Shown: positions 1-6,383, numbered from the stretch's first letter. The stretch: DNA of 8,278 bases from Nitrospirota bacterium (GCA_003233615.1 QIMB01000239.1:1-8278); one strand, 5' to 3'. The notes: generated by a model not told the origin, from the sequence alone. Program-made: numbers and translations.

Positions 1-2
1 AA

Positions 3-25
3 TGCCTATCAGGAAAGTGCACAAA
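3..25 (+). repeat. Left terminal inverted repeat of the IS1595-family element
   Basis: Begins TGCCTATCAGG and is the exact reverse complement of 988-1010 over 23 bp. The next inner base is mismatched. One further outer base pair (2 with 1011) also matches, so the true end could be at position 2. Confidence 0.95.
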
Positions 26-92
26 GCGACTCATTGTGGTAGAACGTGACGGATTGCAGGCCAGTTCTTTCCTATTGAGTTGGAGGTGTTTG

Positions 93-1004
93 ATGTTCTA
101 CGAATCTTTTCCGGCGGAGCGGTTCTTTACCGAGATCACGACCGAATCTGAAGCCCGAACACTGCTGTGGCGCAGTCGCTTTCAGGGCAAAGAGTTTCAG
201 TGTCCGACCTGTCAGGCTGAGGCCTTTTACGCCATCAGGACTCGCCCCGAAGTCCGCACATGCCGAGTGTGCCTTCGCCAAGTGCGCTTGCGGGCAGGGA
301 CGATCTTTCAGGCCTCCAAGACCTCTTTGCTCCTCTGGGTCAAGGCGGTGTTTTATGTCATGCAGGGCACACGAGGGATGTCTGCGCAGGAACTCCAACG
401 GCATTTGGGCGTGAAATCCTATGGCCGCGTGTGGGGGATGCTGCAAAAGATTCGGTCCGCCTTGCAACATCGGGATGCCGGTTATCGGGTTGGCAATGGC
501 GTGCTGGAGTTGGATGCGGGGACGTTTGGGCGTCGGGCCAGCGGGAATCAATGCGATGTGTTGGTGGCCATTGAGACGAAGGCCTGGGTGGATGCGAAAG
601 GCCAAGCCCGTAGTCGGGCCGGCTTTGCCAAGATCTTGGTGGGGAAAGAAACCAAGGCGCATGCGCAACAGCTCGTGGACACCGGGATGCGCCCGGGCGC
701 CCTGGTGAATACCGATGGGAGTCCGAGCTTGCGTTATGTGGCCGGTGTGGATCTCGACTATCAAGTGGTCTCCAGCGATAAAGATGTGTGTGAGCGATGG
801 CTCCCGTGGGTACATAAGTTTATTGCCAATGCGAAAGCCTGGGTGAATGGGACGCATCACGGAGTACGGGTCAAACATCTGGGCCGGTACTTGGGAGAGT
901 TTACGTATCGGTTTAACCGTCGCCATGATGTGCCGCGCTTGTTTCATCAAGCGGTGGTGGCATGCTTGCTGGCGCCACCTGTGACGTTTTGTGCACTTTC
1001 CTGA
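93..1004 (+). CDS. IS1595 family transposase
   Basis: A 303-residue DDE transposase that would cut and paste the surrounding element. It has an N-terminal zinc ribbon with two CxxC pairs (C37/C40 and C57/C60, in CPTC and CRVC). A helical region follows, then the transposase core: a first acidic residue at D141 (LELDAGTFG), a second at D208 (NTDGSP) and the family signature near the C-terminus (WVNGTHHGVRVKHLGRYL, then GEFTYRFNRRH, with E269 as the likely third acidic residue). The usual DET after the first Asp is DAG here. The ATG at 93 is preferred over a GTG at 36 because GGAGG lies 6 bp upstream (82-86) and the protein then has typical family length. No frameshift or internal stop is visible, so this copy may be active. 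Confidence 0.95.
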   Translation: MFYESFPAERFFTEITTESEARTLLWRSRFQGKEFQCPTCQAEAFYAIRTRPEVRTCRVCLRQVRLRAGTIFQASKTSLLLWVKAVFYVMQGTRGMSAQELQRHLGVKSYGRVWGMLQKIRSALQHRDAGYRVGNGVLELDAGTFGRRASGNQCDVLVAIETKAWVDAKGQARSRAGFAKILVGKETKAHAQQLVDTGMRPGALVNTDGSPSLRYVAGVDLDYQVVSSDKDVCERWLPWVHKFIANAKAWVNGTHHGVRVKHLGRYLGEFTYRFNRRHDVPRLFHQAVVACLLAPPVTFCALS

Positions 1005-1180
1005 TAGGCATGGTATGTCACCCGTTTCTCATCTTTCATGATGAATGCGTGATCTTTCACGGTCTTCACAATTCCTATTACCTTCTCTTGAGCCGCAATC
1101 GTCGAAGTATGAACCAACACACTAAGAAGCAGAAAACTGCTCACGACAAGCACTTGATTTCTGAAAGAATAATCGTTCAT
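947..1180 (-). pseudogene. Small secreted protein gene truncated by the IS1595 element
   Basis: The reading frame starts at an ATG at 1180 with an AGAGAGG ribosome site just upstream. The N-terminus is a signal peptide or membrane anchor: a short charged start (MNDYSFRNQ), a hydrophobic run at residues 10-23 and a plausible cleavage site near AA29-30/QE. The mature part reads VIGIVKTVKDHAFIMKDEKRVTYH, a short beta-rich pattern like that of small periplasmic proteins with a G-x-V-x-x-V start, but I cannot name the family. Native sequence ends near residue 57 at the IS end (1011). The last roughly 20 residues come from IS DNA read in antisense, so the original C-terminus lies left of the window or is lost. 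Confidence 0.6.
988..1010 (-). repeat. Right terminal inverted repeat of the IS1595-family element
   Basis: Exact inverted copy of 3-25, ending CCTGATAGGCA. It contains the TGA stop codon (1002-1004) of the transposase gene. Confidence 0.95.
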
Positions 1181-1376
1181 GGAAGCCTCTCTATCAATGA
1201 AAGAGGAACAAGAAAATGAGGTCTGTTGCGACCGGTTCCAACTGGCGAATTGGCAATCTCAAGATTCCTCTCGGGCCTGTCGAATATTAACACCGCCAGC
1301 CCAAACATGCCCGAGATGCCATCGACGTCAAGAGCCAAGAGAATGCTCAAAAAAGCATGTCCTGAGTCTTTTCGAA
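1181..1376. other. Short gap between the two insertion sequences
   Basis: Holds the upstream region of the truncated secreted-protein gene. A minus-strand frame stays open from inside the ISL3 left end (1389) to a TGA at 1177-1179 that overlaps the ATG of the secreted-protein gene. It could be the 3' end of an upstream co-transcribed gene cut by the ISL3 insertion. Its translation (GHAFLSILLALDVDGISGMF and onward) resembles nothing I recognise, so I do not call it a gene. Confidence 0.4.
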
Positions 1377-1401
1377 GGATCATACGCAATAGTGGGTATT
1401 A
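1377..1401 (+). repeat. Left inverted repeat of the ISL3-family element
   Basis: GGATCATACGCAA (1377-1389) is the exact reverse complement of 2790-2802. Further in, GGTATTA matches GGTTTTA of the other end at the same offset. Confidence 0.85.
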
Positions 1402-1450
1402 AGAGTATAAGGTACAATGAACAATTGCATCATTAACCGTGGACCTTTAT

Positions 1451-1855
1451 ATGGAACTCACCCAAGAGATTTTTGAATTCATTTTTCCCCAAGGCGTCTT
1501 TGAGTGGTTTGACCTCACCGAAGGGACACGCGATGGAGACACGACCGTCATCACGTTTGTGGAAAAAGACATGCCGCCACTCACCGACGAGCACAAAAAT
1601 CCAAAGATCGTGGCCCGGAAATTTCACCCCATCACGGTGACCGACTTCCCTCTTAGAGGCCGACCAACGCGACTCACGTTTCGGCGCAGGTACTGGCAAC
1701 TCGAGGGGCAGCAGGCGTATCTCAAACGAACTATCACGCTTGTTTTTCCGGGAACCCAGCTTGAACACGAGTTCGCCGCTTTTTTCAAAGAAGACGGCCG
1801 AGACAGAAGCCACCTCGCTGGCCGCCATCGCCAAAGCCCAGAAGATCCCGGTTAA
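1451..1855 (+). CDS. ISAon1 family transposase N-terminal region protein
   Basis: Encodes the N-terminal, presumably end-binding, part of an ISAon1-type ISL3 transposase. It begins MELTQEIFEFIFPQGVFEWF and carries the family hallmark DFPLRGRPTRLTFRRRYW near the middle, then reaches EFAAFFKE where family N-terminal proteins normally end. The last residues (DGRDRSHLAGRHRQSPEDPG) are probably read in the wrong frame past the junction. The start could also be a GTG at 1439. ATG 1451 gives the more family-like N-terminus, and neither has a strong ribosome site. The catalytic part continues in the +1 frame near 1785, a layout shared with other ISAon1-type elements, where the first ORF is commonly separate. 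Confidence 0.82.
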   Translation: MELTQEIFEFIFPQGVFEWFDLTEGTRDGDTTVITFVEKDMPPLTDEHKNPKIVARKFHPITVTDFPLRGRPTRLTFRRRYWQLEGQQAYLKRTITLVFPGTQLEHEFAAFFKEDGRDRSHLAGRHRQSPEDPG

Positions 1856-2780
1856 AGAGTTTGAAAAGCAGTATACGCATTATCTGAGCGGATTCACCCA
1901 CTGGAGCCAGCGCGACCATGCCGACACGTGGATGCTCTTTCCAGAGAACATCGGCCCCCAGTTGAGCATCGATGAAGTGGCCGTGACCAATGGCGAGCTC
2001 TATACCGTCCTGACCAACAAAGCCGCGCATGGCAAACAGGGGGCATGAGTCGCAATGATGGAGGGGACGAAAGTGTGTGATAGCACGCCTATTCTGGGGA
2101 AAATCCCCTTCGAGAACAGAATGCTCGTCACCGAAGTGACGCTGGATATGTCAGAGTCGATGAACGCGATGGTGAAACAGGCGTTCCCAAATGCCACACT
2201 CGTCTTAGACCGCTTCCACGTCCAACGCCTCGTCTCAGATGCTGTACAGGAAATTCGCATTGGGGTGCGACGAGAAGCCATCAAAGACGAGAACCACCAG
2301 ATTAAACAAGCTCAACAGGACAAGAAACCCTATCGCCCGCAGATATTTGAAAACGGCGATACTCCCAAACAGCTCCTGGCCAGAAGCCGGTATCTCCTCT
2401 TTAAACCGCAGAGTCAGTGGTACGACCAACAGAAAGCGCGCGCCACGATCCTCTTTCGCGAACACCCAACACTCAAGACGGCCTACGAGCTCTCCATGCT
2501 GTTTCGGGCGTGTTACGAATACAGCACCACACGACTCGAGGCGAAAGCAAAACTCACGCACTGGTATCAGAAGGTGGAAGCGAAAGCCATTGATGCATTC
2601 CTCGTCCCAGCTGAATCTATACGGTTGCATGAACCGACTATCCTCAACTACTTCATCAATTGCAGTACCAATGCTTCAGCCGAGTCATTTGACGCCAAGC
2701 TCAAAAATTTCCGCGCGCTCGTACGAGGAGTCCGAGACAAGAAATTTCATTTATTCAGAGTGGCGAAGCTGTATGGGTAA
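1740..2780 (+). pseudogene. ISAon1 family (ISL3) transposase catalytic region, broken by an in-frame stop
   Basis: The frame runs from about 1740 (the useful part from about 1785, EATSLAAIAKAQKIPVKEFE) to TAA at 2780, but a TGA at 2046-2048 interrupts it. The protein would hold the ISL3 DDE domain. The first Asp is in LSIDEVA (codon 1971-1973), the second in VLDRFHV (codon 2208-2210), and the Glu is in NASAESFDAK (codon 2682-2684). The C-terminal VRGVRDKKFHLFRVAKLYG closes it as in relatives. At the stop, the frame reads HGKQGA-stop-VAMMEGTK, where relatives have a hydrophobic residue between GA and VA, so one nonsense change explains it. The part after the stop can be read from ATG 2055 (241 residues) but lacks the first catalytic Asp, so it should be inactive. 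Confidence 0.85.
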
Positions 2781-2802
2781 AACCATAATTTGCGTATGAT
2801 CC
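2778..2802 (-). repeat. Right inverted repeat of the ISL3-family element
   Basis: Inverted partner of 1377-1401, with an outer 13 bp perfect match. It overlaps the stop codon (2778-2780) of the transposase frame. Confidence 0.85.
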
Positions 2803-2906
2803 ATTAAAACGCCAATGTTCCTTCATGACGAATCGTTTGTGATGCTGCGTGAGGTCTCTGTGATGACTCGGCCCTATAGGATACGTGTTCAGAAAATCAG
2901 CGCTTC

Positions 2907-2935
2907 TTGACATGTCCACTTTAAATGACTACTTT
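2907..2935 (+). promoter_or_regulatory. Candidate promoter of the phd-vapC operon
   Basis: A perfect -35 hexamer TTGACA (2907-2912) is followed at 17 bp by TACTTT (2930-2935), a weak -10; the AT-rich TTTATATATA just downstream is an alternative. The -35 overlaps an 8-bp palindrome GACATGTC (2909-2916), a possible operator half-site. It lies just upstream of the antitoxin gene. The rest of 2803-2965 shows nothing else. Confidence 0.45.
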
Positions 2936-2965
2936 ATATATATCGTCAATTTTGGAGGAGGTCAC

Positions 2966-3193
2966 ATGAAAACGATGGCAATTACAGAGTTCAAGATGCA
3001 CGCGCTTCAGGTTATCGCAGAAGTGGCAGCAACGAGGGAGCCTGTGGTGGTGACCAAGCGAGGGAAGCCTCTTGCCGAGATCATCCCGCTTGCAGAGAAG
3101 AAATCGTCACCTGGTAAATTAGCGAAGGCCTTAGTATTTGAACATGATATTGTGTCGCCTTTGGGTGAGGAGATTTGGAACGTTTGCCGATGA
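2966..3193 (+). CDS. Type II toxin-antitoxin system, Phd/YefM family antitoxin
   Basis: A 75-residue antitoxin that would bind and neutralise the PIN-domain toxin encoded next and, as is usual for the family, repress its own operon through its N-terminal domain. The N-terminal half has the Phd/YefM pattern: MAITEFKMHALQVIAEVA, then PVVVTKRGKPLAEIIPL at residues 27-42. The C-terminal tail (residues 50-75, with DIVSPLGEEIW) is the short toxin-binding segment typical of VapC-linked Phd proteins. ATG 2966 is chosen because GGAGGAG lies 5 bp upstream (2954-2960); an in-frame extension to 2885 has no support. Its TGA (3191-3193) overlaps the toxin ATG, so the two are translationally coupled. Confidence 0.92.
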   Translation: MKTMAITEFKMHALQVIAEVAATREPVVVTKRGKPLAEIIPLAEKKSSPGKLAKALVFEHDIVSPLGEEIWNVCR

Positions 3194-3588
3194 AGTATGT
3201 TCTCGACACCCACGCATGGGTCTGGTGGCATATGCATCCAAAGAAGCTTTCTTCACGCGTACGATCAATCATCGCAGATCAAGATGCGTACGAGGAACTC
3301 CTTCTTTCTGTTATTTCTTGCTGGGAGTTCAGTAAGTTGTTAGAAAAGAAGCGAATTGGCATTTCCTGCGATCCTGAGGAATGGATTCGAGAGGCACTCG
3401 AGATGTCAAAGCTACGGCTTATCCCATTGACCCCAACACTCAGTTACCGTTCGACGACCCTTCCTCAACCATTTCATGAAGACCCTGCTGATCAGATTAT
3501 TGTGGCAACCGCGAGAGAGGAAAATGCGACGATCATCACCAAAGACAAACATATACGGGACTATCAACATGTTCGTACTGTTTGGTAA
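3190..3588 (+). CDS. vapC: VapC family PIN-domain toxin
   Basis: A 132-residue PIN-domain ribonuclease, the toxin of the phd-vapC pair; VapC toxins cut RNA, often tRNA, when freed from antitoxin. The acidic PIN residues are in place: D6 in YVLDTHAWVWW, E46 in SCWEFSKL, D98 and D101 in EDPADQIIVATA, and D119 in ITKDKHI. The length is normal and the frame is intact. The start is ATG 3190, whose first three bases overlap the antitoxin stop (ATGA). An upstream ATG at 3175 would add five residues but weakens this arrangement. The LDTHAW start and DPADQIIVATA motif place it with the VapC group that pairs with Phd-like antitoxins. No clear terminator follows. Confidence 0.93.
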   Translation: MKYVLDTHAWVWWHMHPKKLSSRVRSIIADQDAYEELLLSVISCWEFSKLLEKKRIGISCDPEEWIREALEMSKLRLIPLTPTLSYRSTTLPQPFHEDPADQIIVATAREENATIITKDKHIRDYQHVRTVW

Positions 3589-3684
3589 GGAGCGAATTCT
3601 TGTGAATATTCAACATGTTCTCGCCGTCGTTCAAAACATATCGCGAGCGACGACATGGTTCTCAGGTAAACAATGTGCCATAGG

Positions 3685-3773
3685 TGTTGGGCTCCGGTCT
3701 CGATTTATGGCCCTGTGTCGTTGGCCTGCTGCATCTGCAGGGGATTGTCTTTTTCCCCAATCATGCTGAACAG
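3685..3773 (+). repeat. Repeat A, copy 1 (short)
   Basis: Shares a core with 5019-5220 and 6577-6781: GTCTCGATT, then ATGGCCCTGTG, GTTGGCCTGCT, GCATCTGCA, and TCATGCTGAACAG. Similarity stops shortly after GAACAG, so only the first 90 bp or so of the repeat is present. It lies in the same orientation as the other two copies. Confidence 0.85.
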
Positions 3774-3925
3774 TACGTCGTGTTGCGCAGCATGACACAA
3801 TGGTGAACGTGTAGACATCCCTGTTCTTCTTCTCATCCTCAGCGACTCCATTGAACCCGGCGAGAGTCATGTGTTCAGCATGAGGACGGTGCCGGGCTCG
3901 AGCCATAATTTCTGTAGATCCCAAA

Positions 3926-4254
3926 CGACGTCATTCGTTCCAGTTGGATGGCCGCGTCCTAAGCCATATCTGGCACTCACGCGATAGACTTCTCTGTTCT
4001 CCTCCGTATTCGTTCCTCACACCACTCACCAATTTTCGGATCAGACAGAAAGTATATTCGAGCTCGAGCAGGCTTTGCCTCCACGTTGTCATCCAGAGCG
4101 CAACGCGAAGGATCTAGCTGAGCCCATTCGACTGCGCTCAGGGTACACATGGCCTCTGTTGGGCGGGGCTCAGAGCCTTCGCCAAATCTGTCCTTGTATC
4201 GTAGAAAGCCCTGAGCAACATCGACGGGCGCGAACCATACATTCAGGATGATCC
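3926..4254 (+). repeat. Repeat B, copy 1 (internally shortened)
   Basis: Begins with TTCCAGTTGGATG-CCGCGTCCT and CACTCACGCGATAG, shared with copy 2. It continues through TTTTCGGATCAGACAGAAAG, GCCTCCACGTTGTCATCC and GAGCGCAACGCGAAGGATCT, and ends with CGAACCATACATTCAGGATG. It lacks the GC-rich palindromic block present in copies 2 and 3 (around CTCCGCCGGGCGGAG) and has unrelated sequence there instead. Confidence 0.88.
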
Positions 4255-4256
4255 TA

Positions 4257-4701
4257 CACGACTTCATCCATTCCAGTTGGATGTCCGCGTCCTGAGCGAT
4301 ATCTGACACTCACGCGATAGGACTGCTCCGTTCTCCTTCGTCTTCTTTCCTGACACCATTCGCCGATTTTCGGATCAGACAGAAAGTTTAGTTCGAGCTC
4401 GAGCCAGCTCTGCCTCCACGTTGTCATCCAGAGCGCAACGCGAAGGATCTGGCTGCGCCCATTCGACTGCTCTCAGGGCACGCATGCCTTCTGTTGGCGG
4501 GGCTCAGATCCTTCGACTCCGCCGGGCGGAGTTTATCCTGAGCCATGCCGAAGGGCTCTGGATGACACGGGAGGAGCGGAGCCTCTGAGGCCCTGAGCAA
4601 CAGCGAAGGGCGCGAACCATCTGTTCAGGATGATCCCAATTTTCCTTGCTGGCGGATACGTGACATACGGTATAGTTTCAGATTCGAGGAGACATCTGGG
4701 A
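4257..4701 (+). repeat. Repeat B, copy 2 (tandem with copy 1)
   Basis: A copy of about 445 bp following copy 1 almost directly in the same orientation. It includes all blocks: the start TTCCAGTTGGATGTCCGCG, TTTTCGGATCAGACAGAAAG, the nested palindromic module (4422-4567), CGAACCATCTGTTCAGGATG, AATTTTCCTTGCTGG, GATACGTGACA and CAGATTCGAGGAGA. The last part (from AATTTTCC) is shared only with copy 3. Confidence 0.9.
4422..4567. repeat. Palindromic (REP/MITE-like) module nested in repeat B copy 2
   Basis: Bounded by a perfect 13-bp inverted repeat, TGTCATCCAGAGC (4422-4434) and GCTCTGGATGACA (4555-4567). Inside, CGAAGGATCTGG pairs imperfectly with CTCAGATCCTTCG, and CTCCGCCGGGCGGAG (4517-4531) is a perfect hairpin. 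It has no coding capacity. Confidence 0.75.
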
Positions 4702-4808
4702 TCATACGGAATTCATGGTTCGAGCCGGATGGAGGACAATGGTGTTCGATGTGAAAAAGCACGACAACAGGCAAGAATGAACACAAGGATGACGTGTCTA
4801 TTCATACT

Positions 4809-4846
4809 CCCTCGCCCTGGCAGGGAGAGGGGTGGGGTGAGGGTGA
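4809..4846 (+). repeat. Hairpin repeat C, left member of an inverted pair
   Basis: Reads CCCTCGCCCTGGCAGGGAG, then AGGGGTGGGGTGAGGGTGA. It folds locally (CCCT-GGC-AGGG) and is similar to the reverse complement of 4970-5010. Confidence 0.7.
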
Positions 4847-4969
4847 AGGCGGTTGAACGGTGCACGAGATAGGGGCCAAAGCCAATAGGCTCACTGCACA
4901 CGTTGGGGAACGGCTGCGAGGAAGCCCTTACACAACACTCAATAGACATGCGGCTCATCCTCGTGCGTG

Positions 4970-5010
4970 TCACCCTCACCTCGTCTCCTCTCCCTACAAG
5001 GGAGAGGAGG
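4970..5010 (-). repeat. Hairpin repeat C, right member of an inverted pair
   Basis: The minus strand reads CCTCTCCCTTGTAGGGAGAG, then GAGACGAGGTGAGGGTGA, matching 4809-4846. It contains an 11-bp perfect stem (4985-4995 with 4999-5009) around an ACA loop. Confidence 0.7.
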
Positions 5011-5018
5011 ATTCAACC

Positions 5019-5220
5019 TTGTGGTCAGGTCTCGATTCATGGCTCTGTGTTGTTGGCCTGCTGCATCTGCAAGGGACCGTCTTTCTCTACAATTATGCTG
5101 AACAGATGGTTAGGGTTTTTCATGTGCGCCCGGCGCGCGCGCTATGCCCTGAGAGAGCCTCCCGCGCCTACACTGCAAAAAAGTAGCCGAAAATCGGCAT
5201 TCATTTTAGACCTGACCTCT
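5019..5220 (+). repeat. Repeat A, copy 2
   Basis: A copy of about 200 bp. It shares GGTCTCGATTCATGGC, TTGGCCTGCT and ACCGTCTTTCTC with copy 3, then TTTTTCATGTGCGC, then a less conserved middle, then a closing TTCATT-TAGACCTG. It contains a small hairpin GCCGA-AAA-TCGGC (5186-5198). It lies upstream of the mntA locus. Confidence 0.85.
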
Positions 5221-5686
5221 TGGCTTTTTCACGTTACATGGACTGACACAAAACCTCTTTCGCCTTGGCCGCCACCTCCAGCAGACGGTGAATGATCGGC
5301 GGTGGCGCTCGCAGTCGTTTCAGATTTGGAAGAAATCCGTGTGTGCATACATGAAGAGGAGCAACACGTTCTATGTTGCCTGCAGGACGTTCACGTGACG
5401 ATACTCCTTGCGTTATCATCCGTCCTGCCGGTATGGGGTCTCACCCAACAAAGGGACGAATCGTTGCACAGGATTTTGGCTACCTTGTTGAAATAATTAT
5501 TGATTCATCGGTTTTTGAACTCCCGTTATTGGCCCGATTGTTCGTTAAAAATGAGAGTTCATGAATGATGAACATCTCTGTACAATCAATTGGTTACACA
5601 GATTCCAATGAGGCAAATCTTTCCTTTCTTGGATTAGACCCCATGGGGTAGATTGGGTTGTTGTTTCCCTTTGCCACAGAGAGCCC

Positions 5687-5692
5687 TATAAT
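5687..5692 (+). promoter_or_regulatory. -10 element of mntA, leaderless arrangement
   Basis: A perfect TATAAT ends 6 bp before the ATG at 5699, so transcription would begin at or very near the start codon. No ribosome-binding site is visible between them (TTTCCC). A -35 at normal spacing is poor; TTGCCA (5671) and TTGTTT (5661) are spaced too near and too far. Confidence 0.5.
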
Positions 5693-5698
5693 TTTCCC

Positions 5699-5992
5699 AT
5701 GAGACGTGAAGATGCCATTGCCACATTGAACGCACACAAGCCAGAGCTTGAAGCTCTAGGTATCGTCCATCTGTATCTATTCGGCTCGGTGGCCAGAGGC
5801 GACAATGCCGCCGCCTCGGATGTGGATCTGCTGGCCGAGTTCAACCCCACCACTCGCATAGGCTTCGCCATTGTGAGTATTCACCGCCGCCTCGAAGAAA
5901 TTCTTGGCTGCAAGGTCGATTTACTTCGCTCGCCGATTGAAAAACCCCGCCTCAAACACGCCGTGGAAAGAGAGGCCGTTCTTGCCTTCTGA
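5699..5992 (+). CDS. mntA: MntA-type nucleotidyltransferase antitoxin
   Basis: A 97-residue minimal nucleotidyltransferase of the MntA family. In characterised HepT-MntA systems it silences the HepT ribonuclease by adding AMP to a tyrosine in the toxin. The signature GSX10DXD is exact: G29-S30, then D41 and D43 (GSVARGDNAAASDVDLL). A third Asp, D74 in CKVDLL, completes the usual set. Length and frame are normal. ATG 5699 has no ribosome site, and a TATAAT lies 6 bp upstream, which suggests leaderless translation. The gene overlaps the start of the hepT remnant (TTG at 5982), as is usual for this pair. Its partner is frameshifted, so it may now be an orphan antitoxin. Confidence 0.92.
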   Translation: MRREDAIATLNAHKPELEALGIVHLYLFGSVARGDNAAASDVDLLAEFNPTTRIGFAIVSIHRRLEEILGCKVDLLRSPIEKPRLKHAVEREAVLAF

Positions 5993-6349
5993 TACAACCG
6001 CCCTGCGATTTCACGACATTCTTGACCAGATCAATCATATTGAGCAATTCACCGACGAGCTTTCCAAAGAAGCCTTTCAACATGACGTAACAACCGTCTC
6101 GCCGTTGAACGGTCGATTGCGATTATTTCCGAAGCGGCGGTGAAGCTGGGCGAGGATGGTCCGATGCTCGCCCCGGATATTCCGTGGGCTTCCATTAGAG
6201 GAATCGGCAACCTCATCCGCCATGCCTATGATATTGTCAGTCTCGATACCATTTGGACGGTGATCACTGATGATCTCCCACCCCTGAAAGACGCATGCAC
6301 GAAGGCCTTGAGACAACTTCACCCACCAGACAGCCCAACCCCCTCTTGA
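5982..6349 (+). pseudogene. hepT: HepT-like toxin (DUF86), frameshifted
   Basis: A HEPN-domain ribonuclease toxin gene, partner of mntA. It probably starts at TTG 5982, with GAGAGG 6 bp upstream and 11 bp of overlap with mntA. The first frame reads LPSDTTALRFHDILDQINHI and on to AFQHDVTTVS. The rest continues in another frame as AVERSIAIISEAAVKLGEDG and on to a TGA ending at 6349. Family members have these parts joined, and restoring one missing base between 6100 and 6101 joins them (TTVS-AVERS). The second part keeps the HEPN catalytic motif RxxxxxxHxY, here RGIGNLIRHAYD, so the catalytic half is present but out of frame. The unshifted frame ends at 6143. A sequencing or assembly error cannot be excluded. 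Confidence 0.85.
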
Positions 6350-6357
6350 GAAAAGGA

Positions 6358-6383
6358 CATGGGCTGACGCCCGTGACTTTTTT
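6358..6383 (+). terminator. Intrinsic terminator after mntA-hepT
   Basis: The stem CATGGGC (6358-6364) pairs with GCCCGTG (6369-6375) around the loop TGAC, with one T-G wobble, followed by AC and six Ts (6378-6383). It lies 9 bp after the hepT stop codon. Confidence 0.75.

Larger units (their letters stand above)
3..1010 (+). mobile_element. Complete IS1595-family insertion sequence
   Basis: A 1008-bp element bounded by perfect 23-bp inverted repeats (3-25 and 988-1010) and containing one transposase gene that fills almost all of it. The size, the single ORF and the zinc-ribbon plus DDE transposase match the IS1595 family. The gene's stop codon lies inside the right inverted repeat, a compact arrangement. 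Members usually make an 8-bp target duplication. Only two bases lie to the left of the element here, and they do not agree with the right flank at the expected positions, so the duplication cannot be established. The element sits inside a minus-strand gene for a small secreted protein. Confidence 0.93.
1377..2802 (+). mobile_element. ISL3-family (ISAon1-like) insertion sequence, probably inactive
   Basis: A 1426-bp element. The ends begin GGATCATACGCAA at 1377 and, inverted, at 2802: 13 bp perfect, with about 19 of 25 bp matching overall. The leading GG and the length suit the ISL3 family. Inside lies an ISAon1-type transposase in two frames: an N-terminal region (1451-1855), then the DDE part (about 1785-2780), which has an in-frame TGA. 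The 8-bp flanks (1369-1376 and 2803-2810) do not match, so no target duplication remains. The stop codon and lost duplication suggest an old, inactive copy. Confidence 0.88.
3589..5698. other. Long intergenic region built of repeats, no convincing gene
   Basis: About 2.1 kb in which no frame shows a recognisable protein. It contains repeat A copy 1 (3685-3773), repeat B copies 1 and 2 (3926-4254 and 4257-4701), an inverted pair of hairpin repeats (4809-4846 and 4970-5010), and repeat A copy 2 (5019-5220). The stretch 5221-5686 is not repeated in this window and has only short frames I cannot identify on either strand. The small frames inside the repeats read as low-complexity translations of palindromes. 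Confidence 0.7.

Noticed and set aside
72..950. A 292-codon open frame antisense to the IS1595 transposase
   Set aside because: It is the shadow of a well-supported transposase gene on the other strand, and its translation shows no domain pattern.
1177..1389. A 70-codon minus-strand frame whose TGA overlaps the ATG of the secreted-protein gene
   Set aside because: Its start codon lies within the ISL3 end and I recognise no family. It may be the tail of a gene cut by the IS, but support is too thin for a gene call.
2803..2810. A target-site duplication for the ISL3 element
   Set aside because: The 8 bp beyond each end (1369-1376 and 2803-2810) do not match.
2885..2965. An N-terminal extension of the Phd antitoxin
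   Set aside because: The strong GGAGGAG site and the family-like N-terminus both point to ATG 2966; the upstream part contains the promoter.
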